The notes beneath the pieces are model-generated. The model saw nothing but the letters and a program-made list of their open reading frames with translations, did no database searches and had not been told where the DNA came from. From assembly GCA_028874215.1 (NCBI GenBank), contig JAPPLF010000015.1:1-47313 (forward strand): 47,313 bases of DNA, read 5' to 3'. Source of the stretch: Acidobacteriota bacterium (GTDB lineage Bacteria > Acidobacteriota > UBA6911 > RPQK01 > JAJDTT01). This document shows positions 36,825-45,466 of the stretch, piece after piece; position 1 is the stretch's first letter, and every line of letters starts with the position of its first letter. The translations under genes were made by a program, and so were the position numbers.

Positions 36825-39427
36825 ATACAACTGAACGGACGATCCGAAAATTCAATCCGGGGACGTTTCAATCCGACGAGGAGGTCATTGAGCAATTCGT
36901 CGTCCGTAACCGCGAACTCGGTACGGTGCTTGAGACCCTTCGCGGAAACATCGAGTCACCGTCGTGCCAACACGTGCTTGTCATTGCCCCGCGCGGCCGT
37001 GGAAAAACCATGCTTCTGGCTCGTACCGCCGCCGAGATTCGGACGAATGAAGCGCTTTCCAATCGGCTGTTTCCGGTTCGATTCATGGAAGAAAGCCAGG
37101 AGATCTTCGATATGACTGATTTCTGGCTGGAGACGCTGTTCCACTTGGCGAGGGAGGTCTCCCCGAGTCATTCCGAACTCGCGCGGCAACTGCGCCGAAC
37201 CCACGCGGTGCTGACCGGCCGCTGGCGTGAGGGGATGTTAAGGGAGTCTGCCCGGGCCGCGGTTCTGGAAGCGGCAGACCGGCTCGACCGGAAGCTCGTT
37301 CTCATGGTCGAGAACCTGCAGTCGCTGACTCAGGATGTGGACCGCGATTTTGGGTGGATGCTTCGAGAGGTTCTGCAGTCCGAGCCCCAAATCATGCTGT
37401 TGGGTTCCGCCACCAGTCGTTTTCGGGGTCTGGACGATGCAAGCCATCCATTCTTCGAGCTTTTCAGGATCGTTGGTCTCGAACCGCTGCAGACCGAGGA
37501 ATGCCGTCGCTTGTGGCAGCTCGTCAGCGGCGACACTGTGAGCGGCCGGGAGATCCGGCCACTTGAGATTCTGACCGGAGGTAGTCCCCGTCTGCTGGTG
37601 ATCGTAGCCGGATTCGGTCGACATCGCTCTCTCCGTCAGCTCATGGAAGAGCTGGTTACGCTGATCGACGACCATACCGAGTATTTCCGTGGCCACCTGA
37701 TCGCCTTGGCGAAAACCGAACGCCGCGTCTATCTGGCGGTGCTCGATCTCTGGAGACCGTCGAGCGCCAGCGAGATCGCAGCGAGGGCTCGAATGGACAT
37801 CCGTACCGTATCGGCCTTGCTCGGGCGATTGGTCAATCGGGGCGTAGTGACCCGGGAAGGCCGCGGCAGGAAGCTCCGGTACGCCGCGGCAGAGCGTCTC
37901 TACAGCATTTACTTCAAGTTGCGGCGCGAGCGCGGCGACATTGTCATCGTACGGGACCTGGTTCGTTTCATGGTGGCGTTCTACGGGACCGGCGAACTGT
38001 ACGAAATGTCCGATCGTCTCGTTTCGGAGGTGGCCGAGTCGGTAGTTTTTCGCAAAGGATTCGCGCGGGCGCTCTCGAACCGGCCTCCCAGTGAGGATGG
38101 TGCCTCCGGAATGAAATGGGATGCCATTCAAATGGTATCGGACCAAGCTAAAGAGCGTTATTGGAGCATGGCCGAATGGAATCTCGAGAAAGAGATCAAT
38201 ACGGCATTCACGGAGGAGTCATTCGAGAGGGTCGTCGAAATCGCCGACGAGTTTGCCGCCTCGCTGGAGACGGGTGCGGATCGTTCTCCGGAACAGATCA
38301 TCGATTACCTGTTGCATATGAAGGCCTACGCGCTTTACCACTTGGCGGATTATCGTGGCGTGATTGCCGTTTGCACGGAAATGGCCGACCGATTTGGCGG
38401 CAGCGGTAACGATACGCAATCGGCGCGACTCGCCGAAAGTTTGGTCCTCGGGGCAAGTGCACGCTTTGAAATCGGCGAATACCGGGCGGCAATCGCAACC
38501 TGTGATGATGTGATGCGGCGCTTTGGCAACATTGACCGGCCACCATTTCAAGAGGTCGTCGCTACGGCATTGATCGAGAAAGGATCCGCTCACGAAAAAC
38601 TCGGCGATTTCGAGGCGGCGGTCGCAGCCTACGATGAAGCAGTCGAACGACTCGGGGACCTTGGTGGTCATGAAGTTCGAGTACTGTTCGCTGGGGTATC
38701 GCTAAGAAAAGGAAATGCATTCGCGCGGTGCGGCAATCTTGCGGATTCGATTGCTGTGTATGACCAGGTCATCGAGCGTTTCGCCCACGGTGATGAGGCT
38801 GAACTACGGAGATCGGCGGCCGCTGCTTTGATCAGCAAAGGAGGCAGCCTGGGGAGACTGGGTGATCGTGGGGGAGAAATTGACGCGTACGGCGAGGTGC
38901 TCGACCGTTTCGATGACGGACCGCCGGGCATCCGGACCCACGTCGCCGTGGCGCTGAGTCGCAGGGCTATGCGTTTGGCCGAGGCCGGTCGTGCAGAAGA
39001 AGCTCTCCAGGATTGCGAAGAACTCGAACGGGAATTTGGTGCTTTGGACGGAGACGGCATAAGTTGGTTCAAGTTGCATGCAATGTGCGTACGTGCTGTG
39101 GCGGGATTCGTCCAGAAAAGGCGTCGATTTGCCATGGAGGCTTTCAACTCCGCATATGCAGCATTCACCCCACGCAACGAAGACGCAATGCAAGCAATGC
39201 TGCGCGTTGTGGCAACCTTGATCGCGACCGGCGCGCCGGTGCATGAGCTTGTCGAGATAATGACGGCCGACGAGGCGAAATCCGAGGCCTTGGCGCCTCT
39301 CGTCGTTGCTCTCCGTCAGCAGGCCGGGGAGGTAGTTCGCGCGCCGGTGGAAGTGCTTGAGGTTGCTGCGGACATCCGCGACCAATTTCGTAAGCGGATG
39401 GGAACGAGTGTTTCCAAACCTTGTTGA
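36821..39427 (+). CDS. ATPase with winged helix and TPR repeats
   Basis: 868 residues from the GTG at 36821 (GGGGGA upstream, GTGA overlap with the previous stop). Walker A is APRGRGKTM at 56-64. The Walker B position reads LVLMVENLQ, with Glu-Asn in place of the usual Asp-Glu, so hydrolysis may be altered. A sensor-like LLGSATS is near 194. A MarR-like winged helix is near 310-370 (ASEIAARARMDIRTVSALLG, RLVNRGVVTREGRGRKLRYA). From about 490 there are roughly six TPR units such as ALIEKGSAHEKLGDFEAAVA and SLRKGNAFARCGNLADSIAV. This sensor-switch architecture is typical of STAND NTPases in signalling or antiviral defence; no effector domain is seen. Confidence 0.82.
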   Translation: MNTTERTIRKFNPGTFQSDEEVIEQFVVRNRELGTVLETLRGNIESPSCQHVLVIAPRGRGKTMLLARTAAEIRTNEALSNRLFPVRFMEESQEIFDMTDFWLETLFHLAREVSPSHSELARQLRRTHAVLTGRWREGMLRESARAAVLEAADRLDRKLVLMVENLQSLTQDVDRDFGWMLREVLQSEPQIMLLGSATSRFRGLDDASHPFFELFRIVGLEPLQTEECRRLWQLVSGDTVSGREIRPLEILTGGSPRLLVIVAGFGRHRSLRQLMEELVTLIDDHTEYFRGHLIALAKTERRVYLAVLDLWRPSSASEIAARARMDIRTVSALLGRLVNRGVVTREGRGRKLRYAAAERLYSIYFKLRRERGDIVIVRDLVRFMVAFYGTGELYEMSDRLVSEVAESVVFRKGFARALSNRPPSEDGASGMKWDAIQMVSDQAKERYWSMAEWNLEKEINTAFTEESFERVVEIADEFAASLETGADRSPEQIIDYLLHMKAYALYHLADYRGVIAVCTEMADRFGGSGNDTQSARLAESLVLGASARFEIGEYRAAIATCDDVMRRFGNIDRPPFQEVVATALIEKGSAHEKLGDFEAAVAAYDEAVERLGDLGGHEVRVLFAGVSLRKGNAFARCGNLADSIAVYDQVIERFAHGDEAELRRSAAAALISKGGSLGRLGDRGGEIDAYGEVLDRFDDGPPGIRTHVAVALSRRAMRLAEAGRAEEALQDCEELEREFGALDGDGISWFKLHAMCVRAVAGFVQKRRRFAMEAFNSAYAAFTPRNEDAMQAMLRVVATLIATGAPVHELVEIMTADEAKSEALAPLVVALRQQAGEVVRAPVEVLEVAADIRDQFRKRMGTSVSKPC

Positions 39428-39573
39428 CCACTGCCGTCGAATCGCACCGTCGGAGGTTTGGGCTGTTCCCGCAATGGACAACCGGCGGACTCTGCGTGCC
39501 GTTATGCAGTACGCGCGGTGAACCACGCCCGTTGATCCATGCTCATCAAGGAGGCCTGCGTTTACTCGGGAAT

Positions 39574-39593
39574 CGGCGGTTGGGAAACCGCCG
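39574..39593 (-). repeat. REP-like hairpin, CGGCGGTT type
   Basis: Arms CGGCGGTT/AACCGCCG around GGGA, in the 221-base gap between the ATPase operon and pilT. Confidence 0.87.
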
Positions 39594-39608
39594 CCCCGGC
39601 GCGAGGTG

Positions 39609-39628
39609 GGGCGATTTCCCAATCGCCC
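39609..39628 (+). repeat. REP-like hairpin, GGGCGATT type
   Basis: Arms GGGCGATT/AATCGCCC around TCCC. Together with 39574 it repeats the two-type pairing seen at 311-475. Confidence 0.87.
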
Positions 39629-39648
39629 GTTCCTGCGTCGCCGCATTG

Positions 39649-40761
39649 CTACCCGGGAGTCCGGCGGTTGGGAAACCGCCGCCCCAGGCACCGCGTTAGA
39701 TCGGCGGTGTCGGGGGAGACTTCCAGGCAGGCCTCGTAGGAGATCCGGCCCGCCCGGGCCAGCTCGGCCAGACTCTGATTCAGGGTGCGCATCCCGCTTC
39801 CGGACTGTCCCGTCTGCATGGCCGAGCGGATCTGGTGGAGCTTGTGCTCGCGGATCAGGTTCCGGATGGCCGGGTTGGGAATCAGGACCTCCGCGGCAGC
39901 GACTCGCCCTTGCCCGTCGCGGGACCGGATCAAGGTCTGGCAGACGATTCCCTCCAGGACCGAGGAGAGGAGGGACTGGATCCGGCCCTGCTGATCGGCC
40001 GGAAACATGTCCAGGATTCTCCCGATGGTGTCGGGCGCCGTTCGGGTGTGAAGGGTCGAGAGGGTCAGGTGCCCCGTTTCGGCCAGCCGGAGGGTGGTCT
40101 CGATGGTCTCGGTGTCCCTCATCTCCCCCACCAGGACCACGTCGGGGTCCTGCCGCAGGGCCATGCGGAGCGCGGACGCGAAGGAGGGGGAGTCCCCCGG
40201 AACCTCCCTCTGGCTGACGACGCTCATCTGGTTGTGGTGCACGAATTCAATGGGATCTTCGATGGTGATGATGTGTTTGGCCCGGGTTCGATTGATCCGG
40301 TCGATGAGGGCCGCCAGCGTGGTCGACTTGCCGCTGCCGGAGGAGCCGGCCACCAGAATCAGGCCGTGGGGCCGGCCGGCCAGACGCTCCACCACGGCGG
40401 GCAGGCCCAGTTCCTCCAGTGGTATGACCTGAAGCGGGATGAGCCGCACGACTGCCGCCGTCTTGCCCCGGCGGGTGAAGACGTTGGCGCGGAATCGGGA
40501 CAGCCCTTCCACCTCGAAGCTGAAGTCGATCTCCCGGAGACGTTCGAACCGGGACTTTTGCCGGTCCGACATGATGCCGTAGGCCAGATTCCGTGTCTCT
40601 TCCAGGTTCGGTTGGAGGTGGTTCGCGGCCACCAGCCGGCCATGGACGCGCAGGCAGGGTACGGAATCGGGAATGAGATGCAGGTCGCTGGCGCCGGAGT
40701 CGTGGGCCAATCGCAAGAGGTTCAGGATCTGTCCTGTGGGACGCGTCCGGTCAATCCGCAT
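39649..40761 (-). CDS. pilT: Twitching-motility ATPase PilT
   Basis: 370 residues, the pilus retraction ATPase. DSGASDLHL and VPCLRVHGRL open the N-terminal domain. Walker A is AGSSGSGKSTTLAALIDRIN; the Asp box is ITIEDPIEFVH; Walker B is PDVVLVGEMRDTET; the His box is TGHLTLSTLHT; the AIRNLIREHKLHQI region (AIRNLIR signature) is present. The last 11 residues or so ([11 protein letters not shown]) are encoded by a hairpin element at 39662-39681, so the native C-terminus has been replaced or extended. It follows pilB closely (10 bases between the stop of pilB and this start). Confidence 0.95.
   Translation of the reverse strand: MRIDRTRPTGQILNLLRLAHDSGASDLHLIPDSVPCLRVHGRLVAANHLQPNLEETRNLAYGIMSDRQKSRFERLREIDFSFEVEGLSRFRANVFTRRGKTAAVVRLIPLQVIPLEELGLPAVVERLAGRPHGLILVAGSSGSGKSTTLAALIDRINRTRAKHIITIEDPIEFVHHNQMSVVSQREVPGDSPSFASALRMALRQDPDVVLVGEMRDTETIETTLRLAETGHLTLSTLHTRTAPDTIGRILDMFPADQQGRIQSLLSSVLEGIVCQTLIRSRDGQGRVAAAEVLIPNPAIRNLIREHKLHQIRSAMQTGQSGSGMRTLNQSLAELARAGRISYEACLEVSPDTADLTRCLGRRFPNRRTPG
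39662..39681 (-). repeat. REP-like hairpin inside the pilT 3' end
   Basis: Arms CGGCGGTT/AACCGCCG around GGGA. It is translated as part of the PilT tail, the clearest case of an element within a coding frame. Confidence 0.87.
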
Positions 40762-40771
40762 GTTCCGCCGC

Positions 40772-42037
40772 TCAAGCGAGGTGCGTCGCCTTGAGCACCT
40801 CCTCCAGGGTGCTGACGCCGGCGCGGACCTTCTCCAGTCCGCTGTCGCGCAGGGTGATCATCCCCTCGCTGACCGCCTGTTTCCGGATCCTGGTGGCGTC
40901 GGCTCTCCGCAGGATCAGTTGCTGGATGGTTTCCGTTACCTCCATGGTCTCGAAGAGTCCGATCCGCCCTCGGTAGCCGGTGCCGTGACAGGCGGGACAA
41001 CCCCGGGCGTCGAAGCGGGAGATCTCGAGGATCGGTTCCGGCCCGGTTGCGGCCGGTTCCGGGACAGGTGCCGGGGACCGGTCCGGCTCCTTGCATTCTC
41101 CGCACAGCTTCCTCACCAGCCGTTGGGCGCACACCAGGTTCACCGAATTGGCGATGAGAAACGGAGGAATCCCCATGTCCAGCAGCCGGCCCGGCGTCGA
41201 CGCGGCGTCGTTCGTATGCAGGGTGCTCAACACCAGGTGTCCGGTGATGGCGGCCCGAATGGCGATCGCCGCGGTTTCCCGGTCGCGGATCTCCCCCACC
41301 ATGAGGATGTCCGGGTCTTGGCGGAGCAGCGCCCTGAGCGCCGTGGCGAATCCCAGACCCACCGAGTCCTTGGTCTGGACCTGGTTGATTCCCGAGAGGT
41401 TGAACTCCACCGGGTCCTCCACGGTGTTGATGTTCAATCCGGGCTCGTTGAGCCGGGACAAGCAGGTGTAGAGGGTGCTGGTCTTCCCGCTGCCGGTGGG
41501 GCCGGTCGCCAAAACGATTCCATGGGATCTCCGCAGGGCCCGCCTCATCCGGTCGAGGGAGTCCTCCTCCATCCCCAGGTCCGACAGCTTGCGCGGGAGG
41601 CGCTCCCGGTCCAGGATCCTCAACACCAGCTTTTCTCCGAATATGGTGGGGAGCGAGGAGACGCGGAGATCGATCTCCTGGTCCTCTCCGGCCTGCGGCG
41701 CCTTCATCCGGATTCGGCCGTCCTGGGGAAGCCGCCGTTCGCCGATGTCGAGGTCGCCCAGAATCTTGACTCGGGAGATCAGGGCATCTCGAAGGGCCAG
41801 CGGAGGGGAGGCGACCGGATAGAGGACCCCGTCGATCCGGTAGCGGATGCGGAACTCCCCGTCGTAGGTCTCCAGATGGATGTCGCTGGCTCTCTTGCCG
41901 ATGGCGTCGAAGACGATGAGGTCCACCATGCGGACCACAGGCTCCCGCCCGTCCGGCGGGAGAGAAGTTTCTCCCGGCCGGTTCCGAGTGGAGAGGTCCA
42001 GCGACAGGGTCGGAGATTCGCCTACCGGAACAGCCAT
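40772..42037 (-). CDS. pilB: Type IV pilus assembly ATPase PilB/GspE, short form
   Basis: 421 residues. VVRMVDLIVFDAIGKRASDI begins the N2 domain. Walker A is GPTGSGKTSTLYTCLSR, the Asp box is NTVEDPVEFNLSGINQVQ, Walker B is ILMVGEIRDRETA and the His box is GHLVLSTLHTND. The zinc-binding cysteines CGEC and CPAC are present. The usual N-terminal 150-residue domain (MshEN type), which links PilB to the platform complex, is missing. The ATG at 42037 lies within the last 16 bases of ubiA; upstream reading in this frame is antisense-like to ubiA and not conserved. It probably powers pilus extension with PilC. Confidence 0.92.
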   Translation of the reverse strand: MAVPVGESPTLSLDLSTRNRPGETSLPPDGREPVVRMVDLIVFDAIGKRASDIHLETYDGEFRIRYRIDGVLYPVASPPLALRDALISRVKILGDLDIGERRLPQDGRIRMKAPQAGEDQEIDLRVSSLPTIFGEKLVLRILDRERLPRKLSDLGMEEDSLDRMRRALRRSHGIVLATGPTGSGKTSTLYTCLSRLNEPGLNINTVEDPVEFNLSGINQVQTKDSVGLGFATALRALLRQDPDILMVGEIRDRETAAIAIRAAITGHLVLSTLHTNDAASTPGRLLDMGIPPFLIANSVNLVCAQRLVRKLCGECKEPDRSPAPVPEPAATGPEPILEISRFDARGCPACHGTGYRGRIGLFETMEVTETIQQLILRRADATRIRKQAVSEGMITLRDSGLEKVRAGVSTLEEVLKATHLA

Positions 42038-42876
42038 AGATCCAGACCTACGAACAGAAGCAGCCCTAGACTGATAACGCCGTTGACCGTGAAAAACGCG
42101 GCGTTGATCCGGCTCAGGTCGGATGGACTGACGATTCGATGTTCGTAGATCAGGGCGGCCGTCACCAGTACGAGGCCGGCCCAGCTCAACAGGCCCAGAT
42201 CGGAGGCGTAAAACGCGTAGCCCAGGACGGCCACCATCGCGGCGTGCAGCAGCGCCGAGACCTTCAGGGCCGCGGCCACACCCAGGCGGCCCGGGATCGA
42301 GTAAAGGCCCATTCGGCGGTCGAATTCCTCGTCCTGGCAGGAATAGATGATGTCGAAACCGGCCACCCAGAGCAGAACGCCCGCCGCCAGGTAGAACGGG
42401 TCCAAGGAGAGCTCTCCCCGCACGGCCACCCAGCCTCCGACCGGCGCGATGGCCAGGGAAAGGCCCAGGAACAGGTGGGACAGCGAGGTGAACCTCTTCG
42501 TATAGCTGTAGAGCAGGACGATGGCCAGGGCCGCCGGCGAAAGCAGCAGGGCCAGCGGATTCAAGCTCCAGGCCGAGAAGAAGAAGAGCCCCGCGGACGC
42601 CAGAATGAAGCCGATGACGAAACCGGGATTCAGCAGTCCCCGCGGAAGCTCGCGTCCCGCGGTCCGGGGATTGAGCCGGTCCTGGCGCCGGTCCACCAGT
42701 CGATTGAAGGCCATGGCCGCGCTTCTCGCGCCCACCATCGCTCCCACGATCCAGATGCAGGTTTCTCCGGCGGGGAGGCCCCGCCGGGCCAGAAGAGCTC
42801 CCAGAAAGGCGAAGGGCAGGGCGAAGACGGTGTGCTCGAACTTGATCATCCGCAATGTGAGCACGAGTCGCCGCAT
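42022..42876 (-). CDS. ubiA: UbiA-family polyprenyltransferase
   Basis: A 284-residue membrane protein with about eight helices. The first aspartate-rich motif appears as NRLVDRRQDRLNPRTAGREL and the second as DIIYSCQDEEFDRRMGLYSI, both binding the polyprenyl diphosphate through magnesium. It prenylates 4-hydroxybenzoate in ubiquinone synthesis or, as MqnP, a futalosine-pathway intermediate of menaquinone; these cannot be separated here, so the symbol is for the family. TATAAT lies 12 bases before the ATG (42890-42895 on the minus strand), suggesting a very short leader. First gene of the set leading into pilB. Confidence 0.92.
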   Translation of the reverse strand: MRRLVLTLRMIKFEHTVFALPFAFLGALLARRGLPAGETCIWIVGAMVGARSAAMAFNRLVDRRQDRLNPRTAGRELPRGLLNPGFVIGFILASAGLFFFSAWSLNPLALLLSPAALAIVLLYSYTKRFTSLSHLFLGLSLAIAPVGGWVAVRGELSLDPFYLAAGVLLWVAGFDIIYSCQDEEFDRRMGLYSIPGRLGVAAALKVSALLHAAMVAVLGYAFYASDLGLLSWAGLVLVTAALIYEHRIVSPSDLSRINAAFFTVNGVISLGLLLFVGLDLWLFR

Positions 42877-42975
42877 GGGAGTCGGGGATTATAACAGGCA
42901 GTCTTTCGCTCCTCACGGAGGGGGGATTTCGGATTGCTTTTTGGGAGGGGGAAGTGTGGAGGGGGATGTGTAAAG

Positions 42976-42992
42976 GGGGGACTGCGTCCCCC
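42976..42992 (+). repeat. Degenerate REP-like hairpin, GGGGGAC type
   Basis: Arms GGGGGAC/GTCCCCC around TGC. Stem type as at 5214 and 8446 but without the TTCC loop; a similar broken copy (GGGGGGACTGCCGTGCC) is near 33533. Confidence 0.6.
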
Positions 42993-43479
42993 TACACGAA
43001 GGTGCTCTCGTAAGTATCTGATAATAATATGGTTATGGTCTACTCTCCCGATGTGATTCCCTCATTGCATCCCACGTTGTAAACGGGATTCCATTCGACC
43101 CTATTGGAGGTCCGTGGACTCCATGGGCGAGTTTCTCGCCTCGACTCCCAGGTTTCAAGAGCTTGCGCGCTCCGGGAATTGGGGGCGCACATTCGCAGCC
43201 GACCGGGTCCGTTTGGCCAGGACTTCCGGAAACGGGCCAACGTCTCACTCCCGGCGGGAAGCCCGGGGACACCGCGCGAGGGTCCCATTCTCATGGGACG
43301 CGCGACGAACAGGAGCGCCAGGTTCGCTGGCGGCAAGGTGAGCCGCCAGGGGTTCTGGCGCCACTGGAGGGTCTGGGGGGGATAGGTCCCCCCGGTCCGT
43401 CATCCGTTCCGGCTGGCCGGAGAAACCGCGCCCTGTGCGTAGTCCCCCGCCGGCTCCGGCGCCGCCACGGCGTCGAGGA

Positions 43480-43677
43480 GGCTCTCGACGGCCGGTCCAC
43501 CACCACCCGGACCTGCCGCCTCGCCGGCGTTCCCTCCGGTGCTTGAGCGCGCCGCCCGTGTCGCCTGCTTTGCGGCCGACGAGTTCTTCCCGGCCAGGAT
43601 CTCGAACCCCGAGACCCGTCGGGCCTACGCCTGGGCCGTCGGGATGAGAGTGGATCTTATTGGACCCTGGCCATGAG
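43480..43677 (+). pseudogene. Tyrosine-recombinase N-terminal fragment
   Basis: In the frame of position 43539 the translation reads PPVLERAARVACFAADEFF, then PARISNPETRRAYAWAVGMR. This matches the core-binding (SAM-like) domain start of phage-type integrases, in which a residue run like NPxTRRAYAxAV is typical. The frame then drifts (VDLIGPWP) and stops; no catalytic Arg-His-Arg-Tyr domain follows. It is a remnant of a mobile element; the limits are approximate. Confidence 0.55.
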
Positions 43678-44002
43678 CTGGACGTCAGCCTATTAATCTC
43701 TCCACAACCGACTTGAGTTCCGTACAGGGAAAGTCGTGAAGATGGGGTTGTCGGCGTCCATCTCCAGGGCCAATCCGCTGAACCTTTGGGGGTTAAATGT
43801 TGAGGCTTCAACGCCCGACTGTATTCCGGGAGCGTCCTGACTCATTTGGGACTGAGCCGGTCAGGAAGTATCGGGAAATCCAGCCCCATCCTGCCATACA
43901 ATGCGGGATTGGATATTGTGATCGATTCTATGCTGTAGCGTCGGGTATTGGTGGAGGCGTTGCAGGATGTTGTCGACTGTGGCCGGAATTTGGAGGTGAA
44001 GG

Positions 44003-45313
44003 GTGAAGGCTTTGCTCGTCTCGTCGTTTGTTGGGCTCACGTTTGCCGTAGCGCCTCTCGGGGCGCTGCAACTACAGTCCGTCACGATGCATGCTGGTTG
44101 GGTGAACCTCGACTCCATCGTAAGTGGGGAAAAGAGCCTTCCCCTAACCGAACCCACCGTCGAGTTCGAACCGGCGTTTGACAGAAAGACCCAGTCCTAT
44201 ACGGTTCGCATGCCATACGGGGTGGACGGTGTGACGCTGATAATCGGCGTGCCGCACATGGGGGAGTTCGGCGTCGTAGATTTCAACGGGACCGCCGGTC
44301 AGTTCAAGACATTGACATTCCAGCGGGGCCGATTCGATTTGTCCCGGAACAACATGGTGACGTTCCGCCTGCAACCGGGTGAGAACAAGCTCCGTCTGGG
44401 TTACCGCAAGTTCGCCGGCACGCCTGCCCACGTCTATGAGTTCCTGATAACGCGCCCGGAGTCACCCTCAGACGACACCACCCTTGCTGCTCTGGCAATT
44501 GGTTCCGGCGCGTTGAGCCCGGCTTTCGACCCCGATACGAGGAGGTATCGTACGAAGATCGTCGGCAATGCCCTGGCGGTGACGCCCACCCCGGGACCCA
44601 ACACCGGGTCCGTCACGGTAAGCGGTACCGCCGCAGACAGCACGGCGTTGCAGGTGGATGGGAATGTGGTGTCCGGCCTCACGGCGGGGGAGAACACGAT
44701 TGCCGTTGCCGTGCAGGCGGAAGATGGGACCAGCGAGAACTACACCTTGGTGGTGGAAGCCACGCTCTCAAACGACACGACTCTTGCCGCTCTGGAAATT
44801 GGTTCCGGCGAGCTGAGCCCGGCCTTCGACGCCGATACGAGGAGATATCGTACGAGGATCGTCGGCAATGTCTTGACGGTGACGCCCACCCCGAGACCCA
44901 ACACCGGGTCCGTCACGGTAAACGGTACCGCCGCAGCCGGCACGGCGTTGCAGGTAGATGGCAATTCGGTGTCGAGACTCACGGCGGGGGAGAACACCAT
45001 TGCGATCGCGGTGCGAGCACAAGACGGCACAAGTGAGAGATACATCTTGATTGTCGAAGTCAGCGGCGACATTCGAGCGGTCGCCAAAGGGGACAAAATA
45101 CGTCGGCAAGGCAAATGCGATTCAGACATCGGATGTGACGGGACTTTGAACGGAATTGAGGGTCGATTCGCCTGCGGCGGCGTCGACTGGCGTTCGGAGT
45201 CTTCCAATATGCGGATCAACGTCAGCGGATTGTGCCTCCTTAGCACGAGCGGTGGTGTCGTCACAAACGTTGCAGGCTGGCACTTTGCGGCCTTTCCCCC
45301 AGACCGTCGCTGA
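44003..45313 (+). CDS. Secreted protein with two cadherin-like repeats
   Basis: 436 residues. An N-terminal Sec signal (KALLVSSFVGLTFAVAPLGA) is followed by a first beta domain, then two 100-residue repeats each starting DTTLAALxIGSGxLSPAFD and ending in GENTIAVAVQAEDGTSENYT-type sequence. This is the pattern of the bacterial cadherin-like beta-sandwich (PF12733 type). The C-terminal 90 residues contain four or five cysteines (CDSDIGCDGTL, FACGG), perhaps disulfide-linked. It starts with GTG behind GGAGGTGAAGG. Such repeats occur in surface or extracellular adhesion and polysaccharide-binding proteins; ligand unknown. It is convergent with the metalloprotease gene. Confidence 0.82.
   Translation: MKALLVSSFVGLTFAVAPLGALQLQSVTMHAGWVNLDSIVSGEKSLPLTEPTVEFEPAFDRKTQSYTVRMPYGVDGVTLIIGVPHMGEFGVVDFNGTAGQFKTLTFQRGRFDLSRNNMVTFRLQPGENKLRLGYRKFAGTPAHVYEFLITRPESPSDDTTLAALAIGSGALSPAFDPDTRRYRTKIVGNALAVTPTPGPNTGSVTVSGTAADSTALQVDGNVVSGLTAGENTIAVAVQAEDGTSENYTLVVEATLSNDTTLAALEIGSGELSPAFDADTRRYRTRIVGNVLTVTPTPRPNTGSVTVNGTAAAGTALQVDGNSVSRLTAGENTIAIAVRAQDGTSERYILIVEVSGDIRAVAKGDKIRRQGKCDSDIGCDGTLNGIEGRFACGGVDWRSESSNMRINVSGLCLLSTSGGVVTNVAGWHFAAFPPDRR
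44471..45063. repeat. Tandem 300-bp intragenic repeat
   Basis: Two in-frame copies offset by exactly 300 bases encode the cadherin-like domains. Identity remains high at DNA level (for example TACGAGGATCGTCGGCAATG against TACGAAGATCGTCGGCAATG), pointing to a fairly recent duplication. Confidence 0.88.
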
Positions 45314-45466
45314 TTCACCCTCCCGGGCAGACCACGGCTGATCCACGGACCTCGAGAGCAACGGCGAAACCCCGTCAGTTCCCCCTACTTCCCGGAGGAC
45401 GCCCGTAATTCAGTTAACGAACGTCAATCTGCAGAGGTTGTCCTATGGTTGGGCGATATGCTTCTG

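Larger units (their letters stand above)
42877..44002. other. 1.1-kb stretch without an intact gene
   Basis: Holds the hairpin at 42976, several Pro/Arg-rich frames without family resemblance on either strand, and the integrase-like fragment at 43480-43650. It appears to be decayed accessory DNA. The last 100 bases are the upstream region of the secreted protein at 44003. Confidence 0.65.

Noticed and set aside
43040-43336. Overlapping frames on both strands in the decayed kilobase
   Set aside because: Neither translation matches a family I recognise and neither has supporting start signals.
43245-43811. 188-codon minus-strand frame
   Set aside because: Gly/Arg/Pro-rich low-complexity translation without a ribosome-binding site, overlapping the integrase-like fragment.
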